In this document: positions 46,814 to 54,517 of the stretch, piece after piece
How the letters are laid out: every line of letters starts with the position of its first letter
Position numbering within the stretch: the stretch's first letter is position 1
DNA from: Desulfobulbaceae bacterium
Lineage (GTDB): Bacteria > Desulfobacterota > Desulfobulbia > Desulfobulbales > Desulfocapsaceae
Direction of reading: 5' to 3'
Assembly: GCA_003249645.1 (NCBI GenBank)
Contig: QKIH01000010.1
Location: 1 to 54,627 of the forward strand
Length of the DNA stretch: 54,627 bases
Notes under the pieces: model-generated
Database searches by the model: none
Told to the model about the DNA's origin: nothing
What the model saw: only the letters and a program-made list of their open reading frames with translations
Position numbers and translations under genes: made by a program

Positions 46814-47203
46814 TTACTCGCCATTATGCAGCCAGCTAAGCGCAGCCGCCTTTTGACGGAACACCTTGGTTTTATGCTCTTTTGATTCGACGATCTGGTT
46901 AAGGTGATTTTGAAAGACTGTAGCAAGACGTTCATCGGCAAGGATTGCTGAACGACTTGGCCCGGGCCAAATCTTTTTTGTTTTCGTTCTGATCAGGAGA
47001 AGCTCGTCTTCAGAAAAAAGACAATTTTCCGGGAATTCCCATAATCTCAGCCGAATATTACCCAGCATCGAAGCTTGTTCAATGGCGCTCTTAATCTCGA
47101 CACTGCTCGGTTTTCTCAGAAATTTCAAGAAAAGCACGCCGTCAATTATGTCCAGTTGATAATATTGTTGCATGTCCACTACAGTAATGAGAAAAACAAA
47201 CAT
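46814..47203 (-). CDS. SpoIIAA-like (STAS-type) small protein, function unknown
   Basis: A 129-residue protein with a pattern typical of SpoIIAA-like proteins: a first strand pair (YYQLDIIDGVLFLKFLRKPS), an amphipathic helix, a middle LRLWEFP strand, and an ending KVFRQKAAALSWL. These proteins are found widely and have no settled role. The ATG at 47203 has an AGGTGG ribosome binding site; an internal ATG ten codons later is possible. A palindrome TTGAAC-GA-GTTCAA lies about 50 bases upstream. Confidence 0.65.
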   Translation of the reverse strand: MFVFLITVVDMQQYYQLDIIDGVLFLKFLRKPSSVEIKSAIEQASMLGNIRLRLWEFPENCLFSEDELLLIRTKTKKIWPGPSRSAILADERLATVFQNHLNQIVESKEHKTKVFRQKAAALSWLHNGE

Positions 47204-47253
47204 GATCGGCCCACCTAATGAACGTTAGGCCATAATTCTATATACAGCAATAA

Positions 47254-47269
47254 ATTGAACGAGTTCAAT
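47254..47269. promoter_or_regulatory. 16-bp palindrome upstream of the SpoIIAA-like gene
   Basis: ATTGAAC (47254-47260), a two-base centre GA, and GTTCAAT (47263-47269) form a perfect palindrome. It resembles the middle of the nearby tRNA terminator (TTGAAC-TGA-GTTCAA at 47341-47355). It could be an operator for the minus-strand gene starting at 47203. Confidence 0.35.
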
Positions 47270-47328
47270 GGAAAAGAACCCTGCTGTTGTTTTTTCTCTC
47301 AAATATCAAGTTCCAGACAGCTGAAACG

Positions 47329-47363
47329 AAAAAAAGGATTTTGAACTGAGTTCAAAATCCTTT
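47329..47363 (-). terminator. Terminator of the tRNA-Val/tRNA-Asp transcript
   Basis: A perfect 14-bp stem AAAGGATTTTGAAC / GTTCAAAATCCTTT (47333-47346 and 47350-47363) with a three-base loop runs into a T-run on the minus strand, eight bases past the tRNA-Asp CCA. Confidence 0.9.
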
Positions 47364-47370
47364 CATTCTT

Positions 47371-47447
47371 TGGCGGGGCCGACGAGACTCGAACTCGCGA
47401 CCTCCGGCGTGACAGGCCGGCATTCTAACCAACTGAACTACGACCCC
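47371..47447 (-). tRNA. tRNA-Asp (anticodon GTC)
   Basis: The 77-nt cloverleaf has acceptor stem GGGGTCG/CGGCCCC with one G-U pair, discriminator G, encoded CCA, D-arm GTTCAGTTGGTTAGAAT, anticodon loop CTGTCAC giving GTC, and T-arm CGAGTTCGAGTCTCG. It is seven bases downstream of tRNA-Val in the same transcript. Confidence 0.96.
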
Positions 47448-47454
47448 GCATATC

Positions 47455-47530
47455 TGGTGGGCGGAACAGGGCTTGAACCTGTGACCCTCGGCTTGTAAGG
47501 CCGATGCTCTCCCAACTGAGCTACCCGCCC
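47455..47530 (-). tRNA. tRNA-Val (anticodon TAC)
   Basis: The 76-nt cloverleaf has acceptor stem GGGCGGG/TCCGCCC, discriminator A, encoded CCA, D-arm GCTCAGTTGGGAGAGC, anticodon loop CTTACAA giving TAC, and T-arm ACAGGTTCAAGCCCTGT. It is first in the Val-Asp tRNA pair. Confidence 0.96.
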
Positions 47531-47551
47531 CTTCAGTTCAGGTGAGCCACG

Positions 47552-47580
47552 TTTTTACCAGTTTGGATAAAACAAGTCAA
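47552..47580 (-). promoter_or_regulatory. Candidate promoter of the tRNA-Val/tRNA-Asp pair
   Basis: On the minus strand TTGACT (47575-47580) and TAAAAA (47552-47557) are spaced by 17 bases, placing the start of transcription about 15 bases before the tRNA-Val 5' end. The -35 box is good and the -10 box weak. Confidence 0.5.
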
Positions 47581-47698
47581 CAGAATTGATACGCTTTTTT
47601 CACAATTTATTTTCTTTTTTTCCGCACGGTTTTGAACATCTCTGCTATCACCTCAATATCTCGTATTTTGATCGACAAAATCTGTTTATATTTTGGAT

Positions 47699-48262
47699 TC
47701 ATTTAATGATTATGTCATATTTTGCCAGCAACCCTAGAACGTCGGGAATACCAAAGACAGCCTTTCTTATTTTGTTATCCTCCGGGTCAAGACTGTAATT
47801 ATAAGAAGAACTGAAATTACAACCCTGCAAATCCGTGTAAAAAAATATTGCCTGACTTAACTCACAATTGAGAAATTTTGCATTTTGCAGATTAGCTTTG
47901 GTAAAATCGGCCGAAGTCAAATCGCTATCTTCAAAGATTGTATTTTTTAAATCTACACCATAAAAAGAAGAATGCTTCAACTTGCATTCCTTAAAACCAA
48001 CAGATAATAGCAGGTTGTTACATCTTTCAAACTGCATACCGAACATTTTTGAGCCGATAAACCGTACGTTGTTAAACACAACATCAAACATTTTAATATT
48101 GCTGAGATTGCATTCCACAAATTCGCACTCAATAAACCTGGTGGCCGAAAGATCATGGGAAGAGAAGTCGCAATTTTCAAACCGACACTCTTCATATGTC
48201 GCCTGCTCAACGAATTGCTTTGCAAGATGAGCCTTGTTAAATATTTTTTCTTCGAAATACAT
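47699..48262 (-). CDS. Pentapeptide-repeat protein
   Basis: A 187-residue protein made mostly of A(D/N)LXX-type pentapeptides (CDFSSHDLSATRFIECEF, ADFTKANLQNAKFLNCEL), predicting a right-handed quadrilateral beta-helix. The C-terminal YNYSLDPEDNKIRKAVF...LLAKYDI resembles the closing segment of MfpA/Qnr-like proteins that mimic DNA and protect gyrase; that role is only a possibility. The central stretch (65-100) is less regular, like the loops that interrupt the helix in Qnr proteins. It begins the accessory block. Confidence 0.85.
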   Translation of the reverse strand: MYFEEKIFNKAHLAKQFVEQATYEECRFENCDFSSHDLSATRFIECEFVECNLSNIKMFDVVFNNVRFIGSKMFGMQFERCNNLLLSVGFKECKLKHSSFYGVDLKNTIFEDSDLTSADFTKANLQNAKFLNCELSQAIFFYTDLQGCNFSSSYNYSLDPEDNKIRKAVFGIPDVLGLLAKYDIIIK

Positions 48263-48445
48263 AAGGAATACTAAGATGGAATTAAACTTCTTTCTGATAT
48301 GCCATTTTCAAGGAACCTGGGCGGTTCAACATGGCTGCAAACATACGGTGATCCTCGGCCGTATTCTTCTTAACAGATCACTACATAACCCGGCTTAGAT
48401 GCCGGATTATTCCAGGCAGTATTAAGATCGCCTTGCGTCTTTTTC

Positions 48446-48790
48446 CTATATGGTTATGAGCGTTTCTTTTGATTTTAAAATCCTTGTCAATGGTTCTCCC
48501 CAATATTTCACTTCGATATTCAATCCTTCAAGGATTTCTGTAACCCCAAGCTGGTCTGAACATGCCTTACATGCTGTAATATTAACGCCCTCTAACTGTG
48601 CCTCATTGATTAAAGCCTGTATTTCCACATTCTCACTTACAAGCTTTACCGGAGCGCCCCAGACTATGATTGTCACCTCTTTCCACCAGTCATTTCTTTT
48701 AGCGTTTATTCCATACATAAATACCATTTTTTCGGAGGTAATTATGTTGTCATTTGTCCACAATATGCTCAACGTATTATTCTCTTGCAT
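48446..48790 (-). CDS. DsrE-family protein
   Basis: A 114-residue DsrE/DsrF-like sulfur-carrier fold protein. It shows SILWTNDNIITSEKMVFMYGINAKRNDW, VTIIVWG, and the ITACKACSDQLGV loop with two cysteines where family members carry the sulfur-binding Cys. DsrE-like proteins move persulfide sulfur or act as subunits of such relays. It stands alone here. The 75-bp gap to the Nudix gene contains a perfect AGGGATCCCT palindrome. Confidence 0.8.
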   Translation of the reverse strand: MQENNTLSILWTNDNIITSEKMVFMYGINAKRNDWWKEVTIIVWGAPVKLVSENVEIQALINEAQLEGVNITACKACSDQLGVTEILEGLNIEVKYWGEPLTRILKSKETLITI

Positions 48791-48865
48791 GGTTACTTGC
48801 TCGTGATGATTTCATTTTGTTAACAACAGGGATCCCTGCAAACTTCTCCGACACGCCTGGCAATC

Positions 48866-49438
48866 TCATAAAAAGCCTTTAAGTTTTGCTAAGCCGTATG
48901 CATTTACAGACGTGGCGTCTTTTATTTTTCCGCTAACTATCATTGACTCAAATTCATTTAGTTCGAATTTTCTGGAAACCAGCCCTTCTTCTTCCAAATC
49001 AAGCTTACGCTGAGACTCCTGCAATTCGGTTGCGATATAGATATGATAACCTTGCTGAGAATAACCGTATGCTAAAAATTGGTGGCCGATATAATCCAGT
49101 TTTGCTGCTATCAATCCAGTTTCTTCCTGCAGTTCTCCTGCAGCCAGAAGTTTATGATCAGCATCAGGTTTATCTTCCCAGGACCCTTGCGGGAGTTCCC
49201 AATATCTTTCTCTAACCGGATATCGGTACTGTTCCACCAGATAAATGTAATGATCTTGTACAGGTAAAATCACAGCAAAATCAGGTTTATTAACAACCCC
49301 ATAAATTCCTTCTGCTCCGCTTACCCTACGGATTCTGTCCTCTCGAACTTCCATCCATTTGTTCGAATAGACAATTTTGCTCTCTATTGTTTCTATTTCT
49401 TTCAACTCTACAACCTGTATGCAGCAGGTTAATCTCAT
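48866..49438 (-). CDS. Nudix hydrolase, ADP-ribose pyrophosphatase-like
   Basis: A 190-residue hydrolase. WELPQGSWEDK leads into a Nudix box AAGELQEETGL, in which the usual arginine of REUXEEXGU is Gly; the catalytic glutamates remain. The N-terminal VYSNKWMEVREDRI and the AYGYSQQGYHIYIA region resemble ADP-ribose pyrophosphatases. The start is uncertain: the ATG at 49438 has no ribosome binding site, and a TTG at 49405 would still give a normal N-terminus. Confidence 0.85.
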   Translation of the reverse strand: MRLTCCIQVVELKEIETIESKIVYSNKWMEVREDRIRRVSGAEGIYGVVNKPDFAVILPVQDHYIYLVEQYRYPVRERYWELPQGSWEDKPDADHKLLAAGELQEETGLIAAKLDYIGHQFLAYGYSQQGYHIYIATELQESQRKLDLEEEGLVSRKFELNEFESMIVSGKIKDATSVNAYGLAKLKGFL

Positions 49439-49486
49439 AAACGGCAAGAAAGTTTCAACCAGTCGACCACCCGTCCAGCAATTTTG

Positions 49487-49777
49487 TTAAAATATATTCT
49501 GCAAAAGAACAACAGCGATAAATCCGCTGAGTATGGAATAAAAAAACTGACAACTGTTAAATCTTGATTCATCAGTTTCGTCTACTTGACCTCGAAAATA
49601 GATGCTGCCTATTTTAATGCTGCGGAATAATTGATATTCCAGAAACCCCAATAGAGCCACAAGCATAAGGTAGACAGGCGCCTTGCCGTGGGATTCAGTA
49701 GATATAATGCCGATGTTTCTCATGATGAAAAGTGGTATGAAAACACCAAAGATATGGCCGATAATCATTCTAATCAT
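49487..49777 (-). CDS. Small three-helix membrane protein, unknown
   Basis: A 96-residue hydrophobic protein with likely transmembrane segments near 3-25, 35-52 and 77-96 and a polar loop (RGQVDETDESRFNSC) between the last two. I do not recognise the family. An AGGA lies 11 bases before the ATG. It fits the pattern of one-gene units in this block. Confidence 0.55.
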   Translation of the reverse strand: MIRMIIGHIFGVFIPLFIMRNIGIISTESHGKAPVYLMLVALLGFLEYQLFRSIKIGSIYFRGQVDETDESRFNSCQFFYSILSGFIAVVLLQNIF

Positions 49778-49966
49778 ATTTGTATTTTCCTAAACATAAC
49801 ATCAGGTTGAAGGTCTTACTGTCAGTTTTCCGAACAAATTAACGGTTAACCGCAAGATCTTTTCTTATCCACCTGTTTTTATTGTTTTTTGTACTATTTT
49901 TACACTATCTTTCCCGCACCCTTTTAATCAAGTTTTTTATCCAGCAAAAAGGGCAGGAGCTTTTTT

Positions 49967-50395
49967 TTATTCTCTACAAACGTGTTTGTCGCTTACTGGC
50001 AACTCGGCAAATTTCGGTATTTTTTCAAGATCATGGTCCCATCCAGCTTTTCCCGAAATATGTATATGGGCATTCGGTTTAAGTACCAACGCACTGTCAA
50101 TACTCCCTGCTGGTACAACCAGGAGATTGCCATCCATTTGAATACTTGGCAGTGCTGAGCCGCAAATCGAACAAAATGATTTTGTGTGCAGCGTTGATGC
50201 CAATGTGAAATTTGTTATTTTATCGTGACCAGATAACCACCTCAGTCTTGCGGATGAAGAAAATAAATTGGACGCATGAGCAGAACCGGTATCTTTTTGA
50301 CAACGGCTGCAATGACAAAGAAAAAAGCTTTCGAATTCACCTTCAACTTCAAATGTTACTTCGCCACAAAGACAAGATCCTTTTTTGATGCTCAT
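49967..50395 (-). CDS. GFA family (CENP-V/GFA) protein
   Basis: A 142-residue zinc protein of the glutathione-dependent formaldehyde-activating fold. The metal ligands are visible: CLC (Cys8, Cys10), FFLCHCSRCQKDTGS (Cys27, Cys29, Cys32) and SFCSICGS (Cys75, Cys78). Most members are not formaldehyde enzymes and their substrates are unknown. The ATG is chosen over an in-frame GTG nine bases upstream. About 110 bp of non-coding sequence separates it from the next gene. Confidence 0.88.
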   Translation of the reverse strand: MSIKKGSCLCGEVTFEVEGEFESFFLCHCSRCQKDTGSAHASNLFSSSARLRWLSGHDKITNFTLASTLHTKSFCSICGSALPSIQMDGNLLVVPAGSIDSALVLKPNAHIHISGKAGWDHDLEKIPKFAELPVSDKHVCRE

Positions 50396-50505
50396 AAAAA
50401 ACACTACCAGTTCAATTTGAATTCATTTTCACATTGCAGTGATATCGATTGCAGTGAGGGCAACACTGTAGGATGAATTTACGATCTATCCATTAACTCC
50501 TATAA

Positions 50506-51357
50506 TCATCCAATTTCAAAAGATGTCACACCATAGAGACGAGATAACGGAATGTCCGGAAAATCGCCCTTATACATTCTGGCAGTTTCAAATGACGGTT
50601 TCATCTGATATTTCCGTGCCAATGCAACAGCCTCCTGATTCACTTCCGGTGTATCGAGAAAGAGCGGGTCAGAAACACTTGTTTTTGATTTTAAAGCCAA
50701 GAAAAGAGATTCAGCAAATTCCGGGTTGTTGGCAAAAAGCGGTCCGATTTTGTAACCCTTTCGGCATTTGCGAATAACCCCATATCCTGCTAGATGACCG
50801 TCTTCCATGATGCCCAGCGCATAAGAATCAGGCTGACTTATCCATGGTTTTATAAACTGCGGCCTTTTGACAGGGAAAAAAGGTTGATCGTATTTATCTA
50901 CAACTCCAAAAGGTAACTCGGACAACTCTACAATTTCAACTTTTCCTGGAATAGTACCGCCCCCCACTCCTTCGTAACGAATATTGCGATATGCCAGCTC
51001 AAAACCCGATTTTTTATAATTTTCCTGCTGAGCCAGAACCCCGTCAAGACCGATGTTCATGCCCTTAAGATACTCCAACCCTGCATTCCAGATTTGGATT
51101 CCATATCCATTTCCCCGGTATTCAGGGGCAACGATATAAAATCCGAGAAAACCAAAAGCGTCACCATATTTAATCACCGAAATTGTGGCAACAGGTGTAT
51201 CTCCAAGAAGACCAACAAGAAAACCTTTCGAATCCGCTGCAAAATAACAATCGGCATCATTGAGGCCTGGATTCCAGCCTTCCTCTGCAGCCCACTCAAT
51301 CGCCAGGTCTATCTCTTCCCGGCTCATTGTCCTGATTGTATAGGTTTTATTCTGCAT
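50506..51357 (-). CDS. GNAT N-acetyltransferase with YitH-like C-terminal domain
   Basis: A 283-residue protein with a GNAT domain (about 5-130; acetyl-CoA loop YRGNGYGIQIW) and a second acetyltransferase-like domain (about 140-283; SYALGIMEDGHLAGYGVIRKC, YKIGPLFANNPEFAESLF) as in the YitH-type group. The substrate is unknown. AGGAGGAAGCA precedes the ATG, a strong ribosome binding site. It lies within the uniform minus-strand accessory block. Confidence 0.85.
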   Translation of the reverse strand: MQNKTYTIRTMSREEIDLAIEWAAEEGWNPGLNDADCYFAADSKGFLVGLLGDTPVATISVIKYGDAFGFLGFYIVAPEYRGNGYGIQIWNAGLEYLKGMNIGLDGVLAQQENYKKSGFELAYRNIRYEGVGGGTIPGKVEIVELSELPFGVVDKYDQPFFPVKRPQFIKPWISQPDSYALGIMEDGHLAGYGVIRKCRKGYKIGPLFANNPEFAESLFLALKSKTSVSDPLFLDTPEVNQEAVALARKYQMKPSFETARMYKGDFPDIPLSRLYGVTSFEIG

Positions 51358-51630
51358 TTGCTTCCTCCTGAATACAATATCCCGGTCATTAAACGTGTTT
51401 TATAGTCATATAGATTCCTGAGTTGAAAATGTCATTTGATTTCCATCAAGACAATCAGGTACATAACGCTCAATTTCATAAATGCACCGCTCACTGAAAC
51501 ATGTTCACCAGATTTCTCACGACACCCGGGAAATCTGCCAATTCCATTATTACTCACACATTTGTTCGGAAATCGCGGCCAGCGTAAAGAATAAAAAACG
51601 TCCGTCTTCCCTGTCCGAGAGGCTTTCTCT

Positions 51631-52230
51631 TCAAGTTTTTTGAACGATAAAAAACGTGTGCAACTCTGGATATTGATCATACTCAAGATGCCTGCAAATG
51701 CTGCCCAATTTGATAAATATCTTAAGAAATCCATTAATACCCAGGGAGGAATAGTATATCTCCGGCCCCATAAAAGAATCGTTATGCTCGCCTTCTTTAT
51801 CCGTCCCACCACAGGAAAATATTAAAATGCCATCTACGTTTAAACTTGAAATCAGTTTTGTCAGGACTTTCTCTTGTTCTTCAAGAGGGATATGCCAGAT
51901 GCTATCCCATGCGGTGATGAAATCATAGCTTTGTAAAATGTCCCACTCACAGATGTCCTTTAGGTGAAATGTTATTTCAGGATGTCTTTTTTGTGCTAAT
52001 TTTACCATTTCGGCTGAAACATCAACAGCTTCAACATCAAAACCTTCATTCAGGAGGAGATCAATAAACCGACCGGTGCAGCCACAACCGACATCAAGTG
52101 CTTTTCCCCTGTTCTTTACGAATGAAATCGCCCGCTTATGCTGTTCAATCCCGTTGTTTCTATTAAATTTATCACTTTCCCAAAGATGGGTTATCTGGTC
52201 GTAAATTCTTCCAATATGAGTTGGTTTCAT
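51631..52230 (-). CDS. Class I SAM-dependent methyltransferase
   Basis: A 199-residue methyltransferase. LDVGCGCTGRFIDLLL is the SAM-binding motif I, VEAVDVSAEMVKLA motif II, and YDFITAWDSIWHIP motif IV. The order is that of small-molecule methyltransferases (UbiE/Tam-like), but no substrate is suggested by context. The 273 bp downstream, up to the GNAT gene, hold no recognisable gene; the other frames across this end are low-quality. Confidence 0.85.
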   Translation of the reverse strand: MKPTHIGRIYDQITHLWESDKFNRNNGIEQHKRAISFVKNRGKALDVGCGCTGRFIDLLLNEGFDVEAVDVSAEMVKLAQKRHPEITFHLKDICEWDILQSYDFITAWDSIWHIPLEEQEKVLTKLISSLNVDGILIFSCGGTDKEGEHNDSFMGPEIYYSSLGINGFLKIFIKLGSICRHLEYDQYPELHTFFIVQKT

Positions 52231-52377
52231 ATTTCGTGAACCTGCCCGTGAAATATTAACAGCGCATAATCATGCGCGTCGGATACAGCAAAGGGAATGT
52301 TGTTAAACGATGGGGTGATATCTGTTTGTATTATACTGAAATAGTTCGAACCTTTTCTTTTTTAGTGATTTTCTACT

Positions 52378-52935
52378 CTATCTGGATTGTTCGAGAACAT
52401 TTATATCGGCCCTTATGTAATAAGGGTCATCAAAACGTATTTTAGCATTAAATTGCTTACACAAAGAAAGCATTTGTTTATTACCTTGCAGAATGTATCC
52501 TCTAAGTATTTCAAATTGATTACTTTTGGCAGCCTCAATAAGCTTACTAAGTAATTGATATCCAACCCCTTGCTTTTGAAATTCGTCAATCACCGTAATG
52601 GCAAATTCTGCCATGTTTTTCTCTTCTGCTATTTTCACGTATCGGGCGACCCCGATACCTCTTTCTCCCTTTACAGAATTTACAAATGCAGCCCATGCTA
52701 CATGGTCTTTGCCATCCATGCTCGTTAAGTGCTCCAACATGTTTTCAGACAAACGGTGTATTGGAGAGGCAAATCGCTGATATATGGATTCCCTTGACAT
52801 ATTGGCAATTCCATTGACGATCTGATCTTTAAAATACGCTTTTGTTCGAGATGTTGTAGCATCCAGACACTGCTGTACCGTAAACAGGGTTCCATTCTTC
52901 ATAAATAGCTTAAATGCTGAGTAGTCCATAATCAT
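52378..52935 (-). CDS. GNAT family N-acetyltransferase
   Basis: A 185-residue protein with a GNAT domain in its second half: AEFAITVIDEFQKQGVGYQLLSKLIEAA contains the Q/RxxGxG/A acetyl-CoA loop as QKQGVG. The N-terminal RTKAYFKDQIVNGIANMSRESIYQRF...LSENML segment is found in GNATs related to the C-terminal domain of protein acetyltransferase Pat. A second ATG two codons later is equally possible. The upstream 184 bp are strongly AT-rich. Confidence 0.82.
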   Translation of the reverse strand: MIMDYSAFKLFMKNGTLFTVQQCLDATTSRTKAYFKDQIVNGIANMSRESIYQRFASPIHRLSENMLEHLTSMDGKDHVAWAAFVNSVKGERGIGVARYVKIAEEKNMAEFAITVIDEFQKQGVGYQLLSKLIEAAKSNQFEILRGYILQGNKQMLSLCKQFNAKIRFDDPYYIRADINVLEQSR

Positions 52936-53119
52936 ATGATATATTTATACATTTTTTGTTGATTTCTGGTTATCATCTAGATATTTCCAGTCTCTACTCT
53001 ACGTAGCACCTAAATCCTATTTTTATACTCTATACAGATACTAATATAGATAATACAAATTTTGAGCAAGCTTTATAGAATAACCATTTCACAATGGTCT
53101 TATTACAATCAAATTAGCT

Positions 53120-53424
53120 CTACCCCAAAAAACAATGATATGAATATTCTTTTATTCTCTTAAGTATTTTTCCCAATGATTTCGAATTTGGAAACGGCTA
53201 ATAACTGTGCCATTTAAGGTCGGATCTCCTACAGTACAGTTTCCAGATTTTTCTACTTTTAACATAGGTTGATTTAGCGACAGACAATTCTATTTTTTCT
53301 TTTGGATTGTCATATTTTGGTCTAACTTCAAATAGTTCAGCTCTTTGATTTGAAATGCAAAAACCCAAATCGAATTGATGGCGCATTTTTCGATGCGTTT
53401 TATTTCGAACTCACTGATACCCAT
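53120..53424 (-). pseudogene. DUF3024 family gene, frameshifted and with an in-frame amber codon
   Basis: The ATG at 53424 opens MGISEFEIKRIEK, the usual DUF3024 N-terminus. The frame then breaks near 53386, and the core continues one frame over as HQFDLGFCISNQRAELFEVRPKYDNP...AKSTYVKSRKIWKLYCRRSDLKWHSY. A TAG follows where relatives have the Glu of YEP, after which PFPNSKSLGKIL...HCFLG remains in frame to a TAG at 53120. The break near the start corresponds to a loss of a dozen or so residues. The central 62 codons could still make a fragment, but loss of function is likelier. Confidence 0.7.
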
Positions 53425-53525
53425 TTTTTATCCCAGACCATTCAGTTAAACGGTGCAGTCACGCGTAACAGAACAACGTAACGATTAGTTCACTTTTGGT
53501 ATTTTTTTGAATGTCTTTTCCATAG

Positions 53526-53816
53526 CTATTTTGCTTTCTTCCTAGATCGCTCCTTTTCTTTGCGGATAACGAAATGATAGATATAGAGTTTTTCAACTTT
53601 CTCTCTTGCCCAAGGAGTTTTGCGAAGGAACTTCAAACTGCTGTTAAAGGTTGGATTTACACTAAATACTTTAATTTTTATTTTATCAGCAAGGTAGGGA
53701 AAACCGTAGTATTCCACTAAGTCTTCCAACATGTTTTTAAGTGTTACACCATGCAAAGGGTCTTTGTCTTGAGTACCCTTCTTTTCTATTAGCGGCTCAT
53801 TTTTTATATCTGACAT
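53526..53816 (-). CDS. VF530 family (DUF2132) DNA-binding protein
   Basis: A 96-residue protein matching the VF530 family: DPLHGVTLKNMLEDLVEYYGF, the helix-turn region KIKIKVFSVNPTFNSSLKFLRKTPWAR, and VEKLYIYH. The family is named after a Vibrio fischeri protein and is thought to bind DNA; the role is unknown. A basic KEKERSRKKAK tail ends it. It stands alone in the accessory block. Confidence 0.88.
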   Translation of the reverse strand: MSDIKNEPLIEKKGTQDKDPLHGVTLKNMLEDLVEYYGFPYLADKIKIKVFSVNPTFNSSLKFLRKTPWAREKVEKLYIYHFVIRKEKERSRKKAK

Positions 53817-54036
53817 ATTTTTCTATACTTTTAAAAAAGAAAACGGATAGTTAAACAGCGACGACCACACAATCAGAGCGCGACATCATGATCACCCAGG
53901 CTTTTCATACAAGTTTTAACGTTATGGTTATTTTGATTTTATGCACCACCAAGAAACATACAGATCAGAGGCCAGGCACTGTTGCTCGCGGTCACAACAA
54001 ATAACGGGCATGGACCTAAGCAGCCGTTTATAATGA

Positions 54037-54396
54037 TTATTTTCTGTGGTTTTTAAAATAATCCAGTGCTTTAAGTACAAACCTTGCGTAAGCACCTGCT
54101 TGACCACCACCCATTTCAATGGCCACATCAATTGTTTCATACACTTCTTCATCCGTTGCGCCTGCTTGAAGTGCTTGATCAAGATGCCATTCCATGCAAG
54201 GCTCGCATTTTGTTACGATTGAGATCGATAGCGCCATTAATTCTTTTGTCTTTTTCTCAAGAGTTCCATTGCTAAACGCTTTTTCTTCCAATTCTAAAAA
54301 CGGCTTATAAGTTTTGACATTGTTTAAAAATTGAAGATGCAATTTTTTTCTGTCATTGATGCTTTGTTCAATTTTTCTATAAGTCAGATTTTCCAT
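54037..54396 (-). CDS. Carboxymuconolactone decarboxylase/AhpD-like protein
   Basis: A 119-residue all-helical protein with the redox motif TKCEPCMEWHLDQA (Cys64, Cys67, His71) that AhpD-like proteins use for peroxidase or disulfide chemistry. Family blocks LEKKTKELMALSISIVT and GATDEEVYETIDVAIEMGGGQ are present. The alkylhydroperoxidase role is inferred from the CxxC-His signature; no ahpC is nearby. The 220 bp downstream hold no gene. Confidence 0.85.
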   Translation of the reverse strand: MENLTYRKIEQSINDRKKLHLQFLNNVKTYKPFLELEEKAFSNGTLEKKTKELMALSISIVTKCEPCMEWHLDQALQAGATDEEVYETIDVAIEMGGGQAGAYARFVLKALDYFKNHRK

Positions 54397-54517
54397 TATA
54401 GCTCTGTGAATTTGAAATTATAACATTAAATCAAACGGAGACTATCACGCCGTACGAACAAGGCCAGCCAAACAGCTAAAAACTTTCTGGTTACCACTAA
54501 AACTCAGTTTTTAAATT

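Noticed and set aside
48374-48412. CCGGC-ATCTAA-GCCGG hairpin between the DsrE and pentapeptide genes considered as an attC site
   Set aside because: It is too short and lacks paired core sites; more likely a transcript-end hairpin.
50436-50462. Two copies of ATTGCAGTG separated by a few bases, considered as a CRISPR or attC trace
   Set aside because: Only two short copies, no further units and no hairpin with conserved core sites.
51432-51812. A 126-codon frame overlapping the end of the methyltransferase gene
   Set aside because: It overlaps a well-supported gene in another frame and shows no family pattern.
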